A DNA stretch of 64,000 nucleotides from Prosthecobacter vanneervenii. Its GTDB lineage: Bacteria > Verrucomicrobiota > Verrucomicrobiia > Verrucomicrobiales > Verrucomicrobiaceae. Of the stretch, positions 33,785-43,928 are shown in pieces. The position numbers and the translations under genes are program-made. The first letter of the stretch is position 1. Each line of letters opens with the position of its first letter. The notes beneath the pieces were generated by a model. That model did not search any database. It saw nothing but the letters and a program-made list of their open reading frames with translations, and was not told the DNA's origin. The DNA is taken from positions 1-64,000 of the forward strand of contig NZ_JACHIG010000008.1 in the NCBI RefSeq assembly GCF_014203095.1, in the 5' to 3' direction.

Positions 33785-36700
33785 GTGTGCGAAGCATGGC
33801 CAGAGCTTCGGCGAGCTGTTTGTGACCCTCGCGGGAATTGAGACGCGGGAATTTGCCCTGGATCATGACGAACTTGCCATTGCGGCTGAGCATGAGCTTG
33901 CGGTCTTTGATTTCGACATCGCCGATGCCTGCATGTGCGGCCGCGAGGCGGATGGCGGCGCAGGTGAGGAGGTTCTGCACGGCATGAGGCAGCTTCTCGC
34001 CATACTGATCGCGCCACTGTTCCTCCAGGTCTTCCAGCTCCTTGCGCGTCATGATCTCGCCTACCTGGCGGTAGGCAGTGATGCGGAGCTTGAGATCCTC
34101 GATGAAGCTGGCCGGGATGAAGGCAGGGGTGGCTGTTTTGTCCGCCTGGGTCATCTGGGCCTCGCTCATGACGAGGAAGTCCGAACGCAGGCCGACCTCG
34201 ACCGGGCGAGCCACGCGGCGGCCCTGCATGCGCGCCACGCTTTGCTTGAGCATCTGGCAGTAGAGATCAAAGCCCACGGCGGCGATGTGGCCGCTCTGCT
34301 CGGTTCCAAGGAGATTGCCTGCGCCGCGGATCTCCAGATCTCTCAGCGCGATTTTGAAGCCACTGCCGAGGCCGGCGTACTGCTTGATGGCATTCACGCG
34401 CTTGCGCGCATCGCCAGCGGTCACGGCATCCTGTGGCAGCAGCAGGTAGGCATGGGCCTGCACACCGCCGCGCCCCACACGCCCACGAAGCTGATAGAGA
34501 TCCGCCAGGCCGAAGCGGTCTGCGCGGTCGATGATGATGGTGTTGGCATTGGGAATATCGACACCGCTTTCGATGATGGTGGTGCAGACCAGCACATCGG
34601 CACCGCCATCGACGAAGGTGTGCATGACGTCCTCCAGCAACTCGCTGTCCATCTGGCCATGCCCGATGATGACGCGGGCCTTGGGGCAGAGGTCGCGGAT
34701 GCGCTGTGCCACTTTTTCGATGGTCATCACGCGATTGTGCAGGAAGAAAACCTGACCGCCGCGCTCGATCTCGGCATCCACCGCCTGCTTGATGGTGCGC
34801 TCGTCGTAGGGGCAGATCATGGTCTGCACCGCCTGCTTGTTGGGCGGCGGGGTCTCGATGGTGCTCATGTCGCGCATGCCCATGAGCGCGAGGTAGAGCG
34901 TGCGTGGGATGGGCGTGGCGCTCAGGGTGAGCACGTCCACGAGGCGGAAGAGGTCCTTGAACTTCTCCTTGTGCTTCACGCCGAAGCGCTGCTCCTCATC
35001 CACCACGGCGAGCCCAAGGTTTTTGAACTTCACGTCCTTGGAGATGACCCGGTGCGTGCCCACGACGATGTCCACCGTGCCATCTGAGATGCCCTTTAAA
35101 ATTTCGCGCTCCTTGGCGGGAGGAGTGAGGCGGCAGAGCATTTCCACCGTGACTGGAAAGCCGCTCATGCGCTCGCGGATGTTTTCCCAGTGCTGGCGGG
35201 CCAGCACTGTGGTGGGCACAAGGACGGCCACCTGACGCCCACCCATCACCGCCTTGAAAGCGGCGCGGATGGCCACCTCAGTCTTGCCAAAGCCCACGTC
35301 GGCGCACAGCAGTCGGTCCATGGGCTTGGCAGACTCCATGTCCCGCTTGATCTCCTCCACGCTGCGCAGCTGATCGGGAGTCTCGTGATATAAAAACGAC
35401 TCCTCGAACTCCATCTGCCATTTGGTGTCAGGCGGATGTGAAAATGCCTTTAGCGTCTGCCGCTCCGCTGCCACGCTGAGCATGCGCGCGGCGAAGTCCT
35501 CCACGCTTTTTTCCGCGCTTTTGCGAGTCTTCTGCCAGCGAGCCTCGCTGAGCTTGCTCAGAGCCGGAGCCTTGCCACCTACACCCACGTAGCGGGTGAC
35601 GAGATGTGTGTGGGCCACTGGGACGAAGAGCTTGGCCCCCTCGGCATAATGCAGGACCAGCACCTCCTCGCGCTTGCCAGAGTCACGAACCTCGATGCCG
35701 CCAAAGCGGGCCACGCCGTGCTCGGCATGCACGACGATGTCGCCTTCGCGCAGATCGCGCATGACATCGCGTGCTTTGCGCAGCACCTCGGCCTCATCCA
35801 GCTTGGAACCGCGCAGACGGCGGATGTGCTGATGGCGGCCGAAAATCTCCGCACCGGTGAGCACGGCCAGCTTTGCCGCAGGGACAGTGAAGCCGCGATA
35901 CAGCAGCCCGAGCTTGGTTTCGAGCGAGGATGGCAGACCGCCCTGCAGCTCGGCAAAGCGCTCACGCTCGGCCTCATTGTGAAAGAAAATGACCGAGCGC
36001 CACCCGGCCGCATGCCATTCACGGATCTGCCGGGCAAAGTGCTCCCGCCGTGCCTCATGCAGTACGAAGTCGGACGCGTCAAAGACCCCAAGCGGGTTCT
36101 CATGGATGGCCGCAGAAAAGTCCTCCAGCCCCTCCACTGGCGCAGCGCCGCTGAGGATGTGGGCATGGGCTTGTGCTTCACAATCGATGGCAATGACGAA
36201 GTCGCCCTTGCGCAGGTGCTCACGCACGCGTGAGGCCTCCTCGGCATTCTCGCTCATCTGAAGGATGACGCCCACGCTTTCCAGCCGCTTGACCGAAGAC
36301 TGGTTGTGCAGGTCAAAGGCACGGATGGACTCGATCTCATCGTCGAAAAATTCCAGCCGCAGCGGCTCCTCCGCCTGCCAGGAAAAGAAGTCCACGATGC
36401 CGCCACGACGGGCGAACTGGCCGCGCTCTGTGACGACCGGAACTCGCTCATAACCCGCCTCGGCCAGATCCCGCAGCAGCGCCTCCACGTTCAAGGTGCC
36501 GCCCACCTTGAGGACTCGGCGCTGGCTGGAGATTTCCGCCAGCGCAGGTGCAGGCTCTTCCAAGCTGTCGGCGCACAATACCATGACGGGCGAATCGCCC
36601 TCGGTCATGCGGCCCAGCACTCCTGCGCGTTCTGCCAAAAGTTCCGGGTCCACCAAGGCGTCATTCACGAGCTGACCAAGGCGTGGAAGATACAGCGCCG

Positions 36701-37058
36701 GGCATTGCCAGACACCAAGCTCGGCATGCACATGATCCTGTGTTTTGACATCCGCGCAGAGAATCCACACCCGGCTGCCGGGCCGGTTTTTCTCCGCATG
36801 CCGCACCAGCAGTGCCGCTGCAAAGCCAAAGGCCTGTAGGGTGACGTGGTCCAGCGTCACCTCTGGCTGATCCAGCTTTCGCTGAAACTCGGCGGCATTC
36901 AGCGTCAGGTCCACCAAGGCGAGTGCATCCCCCCGAGCACGCCCGGAAGAGGGTGTCGGTGAACGGCTCGCAGCCTTTCTGGCGCCGCGTGGTTTGAGGG
37001 TGCGCTTGACGGGGTCCAAAACACAAAGCGTGCCGGGTTTGCGGCCCGGCGCAGCCAT
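33777..37058 (-). CDS. mfd: Transcription-repair coupling factor Mfd
   Basis: A 1093-residue Mfd. It displaces RNA polymerase stalled at DNA lesions and recruits UvrA. The N-terminal UvrB-like homology region runs to about residue 400. The RNA-polymerase-interaction domain includes VRDSGKREEVLVLHYAEGAKL. The RecG-like translocase has Walker A (DVGFGKTE near 585), VDEEQRFGV, SATPIPRTLYLAL and the C-terminal RGRVGRGG with TRG-type motif. The C-terminal TRCF domain closes it. It is slightly shorter than the usual 1150 residues because the N-terminal region is compact. It is the window's only clear housekeeping gene. It ends inside the patatin gene's last codons. Confidence 0.96.
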   Translation of the reverse strand: MAAPGRKPGTLCVLDPVKRTLKPRGARKAASRSPTPSSGRARGDALALVDLTLNAAEFQRKLDQPEVTLDHVTLQAFGFAAALLVRHAEKNRPGSRVWILCADVKTQDHVHAELGVWQCPALYLPRLGQLVNDALVDPELLAERAGVLGRMTEGDSPVMVLCADSLEEPAPALAEISSQRRVLKVGGTLNVEALLRDLAEAGYERVPVVTERGQFARRGGIVDFFSWQAEEPLRLEFFDDEIESIRAFDLHNQSSVKRLESVGVILQMSENAEEASRVREHLRKGDFVIAIDCEAQAHAHILSGAAPVEGLEDFSAAIHENPLGVFDASDFVLHEARREHFARQIREWHAAGWRSVIFFHNEAERERFAELQGGLPSSLETKLGLLYRGFTVPAAKLAVLTGAEIFGRHQHIRRLRGSKLDEAEVLRKARDVMRDLREGDIVVHAEHGVARFGGIEVRDSGKREEVLVLHYAEGAKLFVPVAHTHLVTRYVGVGGKAPALSKLSEARWQKTRKSAEKSVEDFAARMLSVAAERQTLKAFSHPPDTKWQMEFEESFLYHETPDQLRSVEEIKRDMESAKPMDRLLCADVGFGKTEVAIRAAFKAVMGGRQVAVLVPTTVLARQHWENIRERMSGFPVTVEMLCRLTPPAKEREILKGISDGTVDIVVGTHRVISKDVKFKNLGLAVVDEEQRFGVKHKEKFKDLFRLVDVLTLSATPIPRTLYLALMGMRDMSTIETPPPNKQAVQTMICPYDERTIKQAVDAEIERGGQVFFLHNRVMTIEKVAQRIRDLCPKARVIIGHGQMDSELLEDVMHTFVDGGADVLVCTTIIESGVDIPNANTIIIDRADRFGLADLYQLRGRVGRGGVQAHAYLLLPQDAVTAGDARKRVNAIKQYAGLGSGFKIALRDLEIRGAGNLLGTEQSGHIAAVGFDLYCQMLKQSVARMQGRRVARPVEVGLRSDFLVMSEAQMTQADKTATPAFIPASFIEDLKLRITAYRQVGEIMTRKELEDLEEQWRDQYGEKLPHAVQNLLTCAAIRLAAAHAGIGDVEIKDRKLMLSRNGKFVMIQGKFPRLNSREGHKQLAEALAMLRTLT

Positions 37059-37096
37059 CGCATTACGTAACGCTCAAACCCGTGGATGCCAGCAAA

Positions 37097-37819
37097 CTAT
37101 TTGGGACTGTTGGAGGATTGGGAACGAGAGCCGTTGGATTGTGTCTTGCCCACGGCAGCGGCCATCAGATCCTCTTTGGTGGACCATTGGTAAACTTCAC
37201 GTCCTTTGCGGTCGAAGATGCGCACGACCAACCCTCCCATGCCGTCAGATTGAATGGAACTGTCTCCATTAGCCCAGTAGTAGCCACCATTAAGCTCCTG
37301 CTTGTGCAGAATGATCTCCTTGGTGTCCACGGTCGCTGTCCCGGAACCGACGACGCTGGCTAATCTGCTGCTGCCAGAAGTTTCAATCCGTGCAGAGCCC
37401 TTGCCTTTGCCGGTGTCTTCACGCCTAAAGCACCAATAATCGACACGCAGGTCGCCAACGGTGGTGGGCAGACGGTTTCTGATGTTGATTTTGTAGATCC
37501 ACGTTTCGTCCTCGTAAGTCACCGGCCCACTTTTCGTGCGTGTCTCGTTAAGTTTCTTTTTGGTGTAAGTTACCTCAAAGCTGTACTTTGTGTTATTGTC
37601 AGCCCACTCAGTGATGAACTGCTGATCGGCTGTGGAAAATGTGGTCGCGGGCACGGCGAAGACTCGTCCATCCGCAGTCCTCTTGAGAGTCACCTGACCT
37701 GCGGCGGCGCTGACAATCTCTGCCTCCAGCTTGCGCCCTTGGAGATCAGTAAATTCATGTGCAGAAAGCGGCATTGCCGCAGCAAAGAGGCCTAAGCAGG
37801 AGAAGATGCGCGTTTTCAT
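37097..37819 (-). CDS. Exported SHD1-domain protein
   Basis: A 240-residue protein with a signal peptide (about residues 1-20). The early HEFTDLQGRKLEAEIVSA matches the SHD1 domain that Verrucomicrobia and Planctomycetes use in many exported proteins. The second half (VTYEDETWIYKINIRN, then RVDYWCFRRED) resembles a beta-sandwich ending near residue 225. A serine- and asparagine-rich tail closes the protein. No enzyme motif is present; a binding or structural role is likely. It starts about 200 bases from the divergent Gfo/Idh gene, across an AT-rich gap. Confidence 0.8.
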   Translation of the reverse strand: MKTRIFSCLGLFAAAMPLSAHEFTDLQGRKLEAEIVSAAAGQVTLKRTADGRVFAVPATTFSTADQQFITEWADNNTKYSFEVTYTKKKLNETRTKSGPVTYEDETWIYKINIRNRLPTTVGDLRVDYWCFRREDTGKGKGSARIETSGSSRLASVVGSGTATVDTKEIILHKQELNGGYYWANGDSSIQSDGMGGLVVRIFDRKGREVYQWSTKEDLMAAAVGKTQSNGSRSQSSNSPK

Positions 37820-38015
37820 GACGGATCGTATTTGTGAGCAACGCGTGCATCATAGTATTTTCTTTCAATTTTTTCCAAGCTCATTTTTTAAACCTAATAA
37901 TATTCATGCCACCCAACCTCAAGCCTGACACTGATGCAAGTGACTAATTTTGAATCATTAAACATGTGATCACTTAATCGAAGAACCGCGCCAGAAATGA
38001 CGTTTGAAAGGCACC
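37820..38015. promoter_or_regulatory. AT-rich divergent intergenic region
   Basis: This gap between the SHD1 gene (minus) and the Gfo/Idh gene (plus) is clearly richer in A and T than its surroundings. It contains poly-T runs around 37858-37895 and the palindrome GTGATCAC at 37966-37973. It probably holds the promoters of both genes. I could not define -35/-10 boxes with confidence, and no riboswitch-like structure was recognised. Confidence 0.5.
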
Positions 38016-39380
38016 ATGCCAGCACCAGCCCAAACCACGCGCCGTCACTTTCTCCAGCAATGCTCCGCCGTCGGCACTGCGCTGGGGTTCCCCACCTTCA
38101 TCCCGGGCACCGCGTTGGGAAAGAACGGAGCAGTGGCCCCCTCCAACCGGACAACGCTGGCACTGATCGGGTGCGGAGGCCGAGGCACTGATGTGGTGAA
38201 AAACTTCCTGCATGATGAGCGGGTGCAAGTCATGGCGGTGTGTGATGTGGAGAAAGAGTCTGACCGCTACAACAAGGGCATCATCAAAAAGGCAGGCACA
38301 CTGGGCCGCGAACCTGCACGCCGGCTGGTGGACAAAAGCTATGGCACCCAAAGCTGCGCCGTGCACGAGGATTTCCGCGAAGTGCTGTCGCGCAAGGATG
38401 TGGATGCCGTGCAGATCGCCACGCCAGACCACTGGCATGCACTCATGGCCGTAGCAGCGGCACGCGCCGGAAAGCACATCTACTGCGAAAAACCGCTGAG
38501 CCTCACGGTGGCGCAAGGACGCTTCATGAGCGACGTGGTGCGCCAGAGCAAGGTCGTGTGGCAGACAGGCAGCCAGCAGCGCAGCGACATCCATTTCCGC
38601 ATGGCCTGCGAGTACGTGCGCAATGGCAAGATTGGCAAGCTGAAGCAAATCCGAGTAGGGCTGGCGAGTGACAACCGCGACAACAACGGCTGTGCCGCAC
38701 AAACGGCCCCCACGCCTGTGCCAGAGGGGCTAAACTATGACTTCTGGCTGGGCCCTGCGCCTGACGCCCCCTTCTGCCCGGCACGGCTGCACTCCAACTG
38801 GCGCTGGTTCTTTGACTACTCCGGCGGCAACATCACCGACTTTGGCGCGCATCATTTCGACATCGTGCAGTGGGCGCTGGGGAAGGATGAAAGTGGACCG
38901 GTGGAGTTCTTCGACCTGAAAGCCACGTGGCCAGCACCGGGAAGTCTCTACAGCACGGCACCGAACTTCTCCTTTGCCTATCGTTACGAGGACGGCACCA
39001 CGGTATGTGTGGCGGACAAGCAAGACTTTGGCTCGGGCATCCTGTTTGAAGGCGAAGAAGGCAGCGTGCTAAGCATGCGCGGCAAGCTGGAGATCAAGCC
39101 GGATGCCCTGCGCAAGCCGCTGGCCGAAAACGATGTGCGTCTTTACGAGAGCAAGGACCACTTCCGCAACTTCATCGACGGCATTCAGAACGGCGCAAAG
39201 ACGGCGGCGCCGATTGAGTATGCGCATCGCAGCATCACCATCGCTCATCTGGCCAATATTGCCCTGAGGCTAAACCGCGCCAAGCTGAGCTGGGATCCAG
39301 CGAAAGAGCAGGTGCTGGACGATGCCGAGGCAGCCGCCATGCTAACGCGGCCGATGCGTGGTCCGTGGCAGCTGGTGTAG
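38016..39380 (+). CDS. Tat-exported Gfo/Idh/MocA family oxidoreductase
   Basis: A 454-residue NAD(P)-dependent oxidoreductase with a twin-arginine leader (TTRRHFLQQ). The dinucleotide fold shows ALIGCGGRG and the conserved EKPLSLTVAQG, with the catalytic lysine in EKP. The family-specific DFGAHHFDIVQWALG lies in the substrate domain, with the His pair typical of the group. Such enzymes oxidise sugars or inositol and are abundant in this phylum in exported form; the cofactor is carried through Tat already bound. The ATG at 38016 is favoured over an earlier TTG. It is convergent with the TauE/SafE gene eight bases beyond. Confidence 0.92.
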   Translation: MPAPAQTTRRHFLQQCSAVGTALGFPTFIPGTALGKNGAVAPSNRTTLALIGCGGRGTDVVKNFLHDERVQVMAVCDVEKESDRYNKGIIKKAGTLGREPARRLVDKSYGTQSCAVHEDFREVLSRKDVDAVQIATPDHWHALMAVAAARAGKHIYCEKPLSLTVAQGRFMSDVVRQSKVVWQTGSQQRSDIHFRMACEYVRNGKIGKLKQIRVGLASDNRDNNGCAAQTAPTPVPEGLNYDFWLGPAPDAPFCPARLHSNWRWFFDYSGGNITDFGAHHFDIVQWALGKDESGPVEFFDLKATWPAPGSLYSTAPNFSFAYRYEDGTTVCVADKQDFGSGILFEGEEGSVLSMRGKLEIKPDALRKPLAENDVRLYESKDHFRNFIDGIQNGAKTAAPIEYAHRSITIAHLANIALRLNRAKLSWDPAKEQVLDDAEAAAMLTRPMRGPWQLV

Positions 39381-39388
39381 CGGAATGA

Positions 39389-40147
39389 TCAGCCAAACTG
39401 CTTCCAGAACATCAGCACCGAGATGACCAAGCCGATGAGAGTGATGAGGTTTCTCACCCGCTGTGGCGCGATGCGCTGAGAGCAGCGTGCGCCTAAATAG
39501 TAGCCCACCAACGCGCCTGCTGTGAGCGCCAGCGCCTGCGGCCAGTTGACCATGCCGACGGCGATGAACCACAAGGCGGCGATGACATTGATCAGCGAGC
39601 CGAGCACGTTTTTGAGCGTGTTCATCTCGTGTATGTTCGTCATGCCCATGAAGCCAAACGAGGCCAGCATGAGGATGCCGATGCCCGCGCCAAAGAACGC
39701 GCCGTAGATAGCCACCGGAAGCTGCAGGGCGATGGAGAACCAAAGCGCGTTTGAATGGCCTGCCTCCTTTGGCTGTGACCGACGCAGGAAGCCCTGCAGA
39801 AAGAACAGCACCGTGGCAAAGAGCACTAGAAAAGGAATGAGCTTTGAAAACTGGTCGTCGCTCGTGCGTGTGAGAAGCCAGCTCCCGACCGCTGCGCCGA
39901 CAAGACAGATCGGGATGAACTGCAGCAGCCGCGTGCGGATGGCCTTCAAATGACCGCGAAAGCCCACGATGCTGCCCGCCGTGCCGATCACCAGCCCCAC
40001 GGTGCTGGTGGCATTGGCCAGCACGGGCGGCGTGCCGCACATGAGCAGCACAGGAAACGTCAGCAGCGTGCCACCTCCCGCGATCGCATTGATCGCCCCG
40101 GCGGTGCCGCCGGCGGCGCTCAAAGCGAGAAATTCGAGAAAGGTCAT
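39389..40147 (-). CDS. TauE/SafE family sulfite/organosulfonate permease
   Basis: A 252-residue membrane protein with about eight hydrophobic helices. The early AGGTAGAINAIAGGGTLLTFPVL and the later GAFFGAGIGILML are the paired signatures of the TSUP (TauE/SafE) family. Members export sulfite or sulfoacetate, or take up small organic anions. With two sulfatases in the window a role in sulfur traffic is possible, but the distance makes this weak. It starts 49 bases after the stop codon of the upstream FG-GAP gene. Confidence 0.88.
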   Translation of the reverse strand: MTFLEFLALSAAGGTAGAINAIAGGGTLLTFPVLLMCGTPPVLANATSTVGLVIGTAGSIVGFRGHLKAIRTRLLQFIPICLVGAAVGSWLLTRTSDDQFSKLIPFLVLFATVLFFLQGFLRRSQPKEAGHSNALWFSIALQLPVAIYGAFFGAGIGILMLASFGFMGMTNIHEMNTLKNVLGSLINVIAALWFIAVGMVNWPQALALTAGALVGYYLGARCSQRIAPQRVRNLITLIGLVISVLMFWKQFG

Positions 40148-40196
40148 TTCTTGTCACTACTCAGCGCCGGACGCCGCGCATGGAGAAAATGACTCC

Positions 40197-42200
40197 TTAT
40201 TTTGCCTTCGGGTTCTTCAAGTAATAGAGGTGCCCATCCTCCGCGCCGCCGACGAAATCTGGCAGGCCGTCGGCATTGAAATCGACAGTTGTGGGGCTGA
40301 CGTCGTGGCCTTCGATGTTGGTGTCGATGAGGAGGCCCATGTCGGCGAAAAACCATTTGCCATCGCTGCTGGAGGTCTGGCGGAGGAAGTTGGCGTTGGC
40401 TGAGTTGAGCAGGATGTCGATTTTGCCGTCCTGGTCCCAGTCCATGATGCAGATCTTGCGGCGGCCGCTTTTGCCAGCGAGGCCAGCATTGAGGCGGAGA
40501 GGTTCGCCGGGCTTCATGGCGACGGGCGTCTTGACCTTCATGTGCTCGAGCGCCTTGTCGATCAGGCCGGGGGCCTTGGCATCCGAAGCGGCGCAGAGTA
40601 CGCGCTGCGGATGCTTGAGCACCAGTTTGCCTTTCTGTTTCGCCCGCTCAAAGAAGGCGAGATAACCTTCCTGATCGAGCATGACGAGATCGGTCAGGCC
40701 GTCCTTGTTCCAGTCAACGGCCACAGGTGTGGTGCGCCACTGGGTGAGCAGGGCCTTGCCTTCCGGACGCAGCCAGCCGTAGGCCAGAGTGGGCTGCGGG
40801 CCGTCCCACTCCACCTCGACGGGCTGTGCTGCGGCCAGTTTTGGCTTTGAGCGCGTGCCGATGTTTTTGTACCACACGACTTTGCCGAGAATGGAGTTCA
40901 GCATGAGGTCCGGCAGTCCATCACCATCCCAGTCGGCAACGGTCTGCGTGGTGTAGCCCCATTTGGCCTCGCAGGGGCCTTGGATGGAACCGTTTGGCCC
41001 TGCCATAGGGCGGATTACTTTGCCCTCGGCTTCGAGGCGCACCGGGGCCGCCCACTTGGGCTGCTCTACACCCTTGCCGCTGAGGTTTTCAATGAAGCCC
41101 ACATACCCGGCGGTGTTGCCGCAGATGATGTCCATGTCGCCATCGCCATCCCAGTCAAAACCCACGGGTGTGGCGAGCGCGCCAAATTTCACCTGATCGG
41201 CCTCCTGCTGGAAGTAGCGAGGCTCGGCGTACACAGGCGCCTTGTTTTCAAATTTGCCGGTGTTTTCGATGAAGGCCACACGGCCGTCTTCATCGCCGCA
41301 GATGAGATCGAGATCACCGTCCTTGTCCCAGTCGATGGCGGTGGGCGTGATCATTTCCAGATCCATGGTGAGGTAGCGGCCAGTGTCTGCCTTCAGGCGC
41401 ACGCCGAGTGCGTACTTCGGCAGTGTGCGGGTGCCGGTGTTTTGGAAATAGGTGAAGCCATCGAGAAACTCACCGCAGAGCAGGTCCAGGTCGCCATCGC
41501 CATCAAAGTCGGCCATGTTGGGCGAAGGCCAGCCGAAGGTTTCCACTGGACGGTCGGTGGCCATGAGCTTCTTCGGCTTGTCATAGGCGGGCTTGTCCTT
41601 GGTGCCGGTGTTGCGCAGCACATATACATAGCCGCGGATGGGGCCGTTCATCCAGCGGCCGTTCTCATTGTAGGCATTGTCCCAGCCGTATTCGGTCCAG
41701 TCGCCCACGCCGACGATGAGGTCCTGATTGCCATCGCCGTCATAGTCCACCATGCGCCACATGTCGGCGCGGATTTTGTTGGGATGCACCTTGGCATCCA
41801 CGGGCAGTTTTTTCTCATGCTCCAGACCGGTTTTCAGAAAGTCGGGATATTCACGACCGGGAGACAGCACGACGGGCCTGCCATCCACATAGCTGACCTG
41901 CACATTCTGCTTTCCAGAGCTGATGCGTCTGGCGGGCTTGAACACCGGCATCTTGTTTTTTGCGGTGTCGCCGCTGGCGTTCTCAAAGAAGTAGGTGCCG
42001 TTGTAGGGCTTGTCCGGGCAGTTCACCACGAGATCGAGGTCGCCATCGCCATCGAAGTCCATGGGCAGGGGCCAGGCCCAGAGGCCGACACCGAGATCAA
42101 CGACGAGGCCGGGGTTGTTGTACTTGAGCGCGGTGAGTCCGTCGGCAGCGAAAGCCTGGCTGCAAAGACAGGCCAGCAGGAGTGGTTGGAGAAACTTCAT
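40197..42200 (-). CDS. Exported FG-GAP/VCBS-repeat protein
   Basis: A 667-residue secreted protein with a 19-residue signal peptide (FAADGLTALKYN). It has many calcium-binding DxDxDxDxD repeats: DFDGDGDLDLVV, DYDGDGNQDLIV, DWDKDGDLDLICG, DWDGDGLPDLML and DWDQDGKIDILLN. These form an integrin-like beta-propeller. A catalytic domain is not visible. Such proteins bind polysaccharide or act as surface scaffolds. The ATG at 42200 begins the leader. The start is 19 bases downstream of the stop of the isomerase-like gene, so the two may be co-transcribed. Confidence 0.88.
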   Translation of the reverse strand: MKFLQPLLLACLCSQAFAADGLTALKYNNPGLVVDLGVGLWAWPLPMDFDGDGDLDLVVNCPDKPYNGTYFFENASGDTAKNKMPVFKPARRISSGKQNVQVSYVDGRPVVLSPGREYPDFLKTGLEHEKKLPVDAKVHPNKIRADMWRMVDYDGDGNQDLIVGVGDWTEYGWDNAYNENGRWMNGPIRGYVYVLRNTGTKDKPAYDKPKKLMATDRPVETFGWPSPNMADFDGDGDLDLLCGEFLDGFTYFQNTGTRTLPKYALGVRLKADTGRYLTMDLEMITPTAIDWDKDGDLDLICGDEDGRVAFIENTGKFENKAPVYAEPRYFQQEADQVKFGALATPVGFDWDGDGDMDIICGNTAGYVGFIENLSGKGVEQPKWAAPVRLEAEGKVIRPMAGPNGSIQGPCEAKWGYTTQTVADWDGDGLPDLMLNSILGKVVWYKNIGTRSKPKLAAAQPVEVEWDGPQPTLAYGWLRPEGKALLTQWRTTPVAVDWNKDGLTDLVMLDQEGYLAFFERAKQKGKLVLKHPQRVLCAASDAKAPGLIDKALEHMKVKTPVAMKPGEPLRLNAGLAGKSGRRKICIMDWDQDGKIDILLNSANANFLRQTSSSDGKWFFADMGLLIDTNIEGHDVSPTTVDFNADGLPDFVGGAEDGHLYYLKNPKAK

Positions 42201-42219
42201 GAGAGAAAAAGGAAAGAGA

Positions 42220-43824
42220 TCAACGTGACAAGGTTCCGCACACATTCACCTGGATTCCCAGGGCGCGGGCCATGGCGGCCTTGGCAAAGAGGCAGTCGTT
42301 GGCGGCTTTGGCGTCATGGGCATAGGCGACCTGCACGTGATTGGCCTGGTGCTTGGCCATGAACTGGTCGCGGCTCACGCCATAGGTTACGGCGCTCATG
42401 ATGGGCCACTGCGGGGTGGTGAGCTGCCAGCGGCGCTCGGTTTCCTCAGGCGGAAGCTCGACTACGCAGCCACGGCCGATGTCCATGTGCAGCGACTCAT
42501 TCTGCACGTAGATGCGTGACCAGATGATCTCGCCCGGTTTGGAATTTCCACGCAGGGTGGATCCGCCATTGGGGAAATACATGGCGGGCTGGCGGAAGCC
42601 TTCGGCGCCTTTCCACCCTCCCACAAAATGCGCGGGTGGTGCCGCGCCGCTGATGAGAAAGACCCAGACATAGTCGCCGCCAAAAGCCTCGCCCCAGCGC
42701 ACATCGTGGAGGGTGTTTTCCACGGGCTGCTGCAGCGCACGGTGCACGCGCTGCGTCAGCATGCCGTCCAGTCCGGCGCATTCGTCCACCTCATTGAAAT
42801 GCAGCAGCGGCTGGCCGGCCCAGAGGGTGCGCCTACCATCGCGAGATTTGACTGGCGGACGGTCTGCGTTGTTGAGCATGCCTTCGACGAGATCGCTCGC
42901 TGGCAGCAGGTCCTTCAGACCCTGCTGATACTGGATGCCGACGGAGTCACAGCCAAAATCATCCGCGATGCGAAGTGCCGCCGCGTACATCTTGCACTGC
43001 AGACGCACCTGCTCGCGGGTGAGCTGCGTGGTATGATCTCTGCCCAGATGGAAGGTCATGCCTTTCTTTTCCAGCCACGTGTGGATAGCCAGGGCATCGG
43101 CATCGCTCACCTGAAGCGTCTCATGATAGAGCGCCGACTGGCTCAGCCGCTCCTTGAACACACCGCAGGCATGCAACGCGTGGTCAGGGATGATGGCGTT
43201 GAACATGCCCATGCAGCCCTCGTCAAAGATGCCCATGATGGCCTTCTCGGCACGGAGCGTGGCGGCCAGTTTTTTGCCGAGGGCTGTTGGCTTTGCGGGC
43301 ATCTTCACTTTCTCCAGCTTGCGGGCATGGCTGAGGTCGTGCGCGATGCGACCGGTCTTCAGCCACTGCTTCAGCTTCGTTTTGAAAAACGCATCGGTGA
43401 AGTCCTCGCTCCAGAGCGTGGAGTATTTCACGCCTGCCTTGGTCAGGGAGCCGTTCAGGTTCAGCATGCCCACCAGACCGGGCCACTGGCCGCTCCAGTT
43501 GGCGACGGTCAAAATCGGACCGCGATGCGTGGTCAGCCCGGCCAGGACATGATGCGAGTACTGCCACACGGCCTCCGCCACGATCAGCGGGGCGTCGGGA
43601 TCAATGCAGCGAAACACCTCGATGCCCATGCGCTGAGAGTCGATGAAGCCGTGCTTCTTCACGGGATCCAACGCATGCGCACGCTTGATCTTCCAGCCTT
43701 CGGCTTTCAGAGCAGCCGCCAGGGCTTTCTCCATGGCGGCCTGAGCGGGCCAGCAGGTTTGATTGGCGGAAAGGCGCAGGTCACCGCTGGCCACGAGCTG
43801 GACGATTTTGGGTTGGGCAGGCAT
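42220..43824 (-). CDS. L-fucose isomerase-like protein
   Basis: A 534-residue soluble enzyme without a signal peptide. It resembles the L-fucose/L-arabinose isomerase superfamily: an N-terminal substrate domain ([31 protein letters not shown]) and a metal-site region [16 protein letters not shown], in which Glu and Asp would bind Mn. The C-terminal His region includes [16 protein letters not shown]. Exact ligands cannot be confirmed by eye. It would convert an aldose such as fucose to a ketose. Neighbours are a secreted glycoside hydrolase and an FG-GAP protein, which supports a polysaccharide-use role. I begin it at the ATG at 43824. Confidence 0.7.
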   Translation of the reverse strand: MPAQPKIVQLVASGDLRLSANQTCWPAQAAMEKALAAALKAEGWKIKRAHALDPVKKHGFIDSQRMGIEVFRCIDPDAPLIVAEAVWQYSHHVLAGLTTHRGPILTVANWSGQWPGLVGMLNLNGSLTKAGVKYSTLWSEDFTDAFFKTKLKQWLKTGRIAHDLSHARKLEKVKMPAKPTALGKKLAATLRAEKAIMGIFDEGCMGMFNAIIPDHALHACGVFKERLSQSALYHETLQVSDADALAIHTWLEKKGMTFHLGRDHTTQLTREQVRLQCKMYAAALRIADDFGCDSVGIQYQQGLKDLLPASDLVEGMLNNADRPPVKSRDGRRTLWAGQPLLHFNEVDECAGLDGMLTQRVHRALQQPVENTLHDVRWGEAFGGDYVWVFLISGAAPPAHFVGGWKGAEGFRQPAMYFPNGGSTLRGNSKPGEIIWSRIYVQNESLHMDIGRGCVVELPPEETERRWQLTTPQWPIMSAVTYGVSRDQFMAKHQANHVQVAYAHDAKAANDCLFAKAAMARALGIQVNVCGTLSR

Positions 43825-43928
43825 AAAATAAATCCTATCCAACAGACTGGCCGAGCACCAGCTCAACTGACAACCCAGGCCGGATGCGCATCCTTGGCAC
43901 CTGGATGACCATCCTTGACCTGAGGCCT

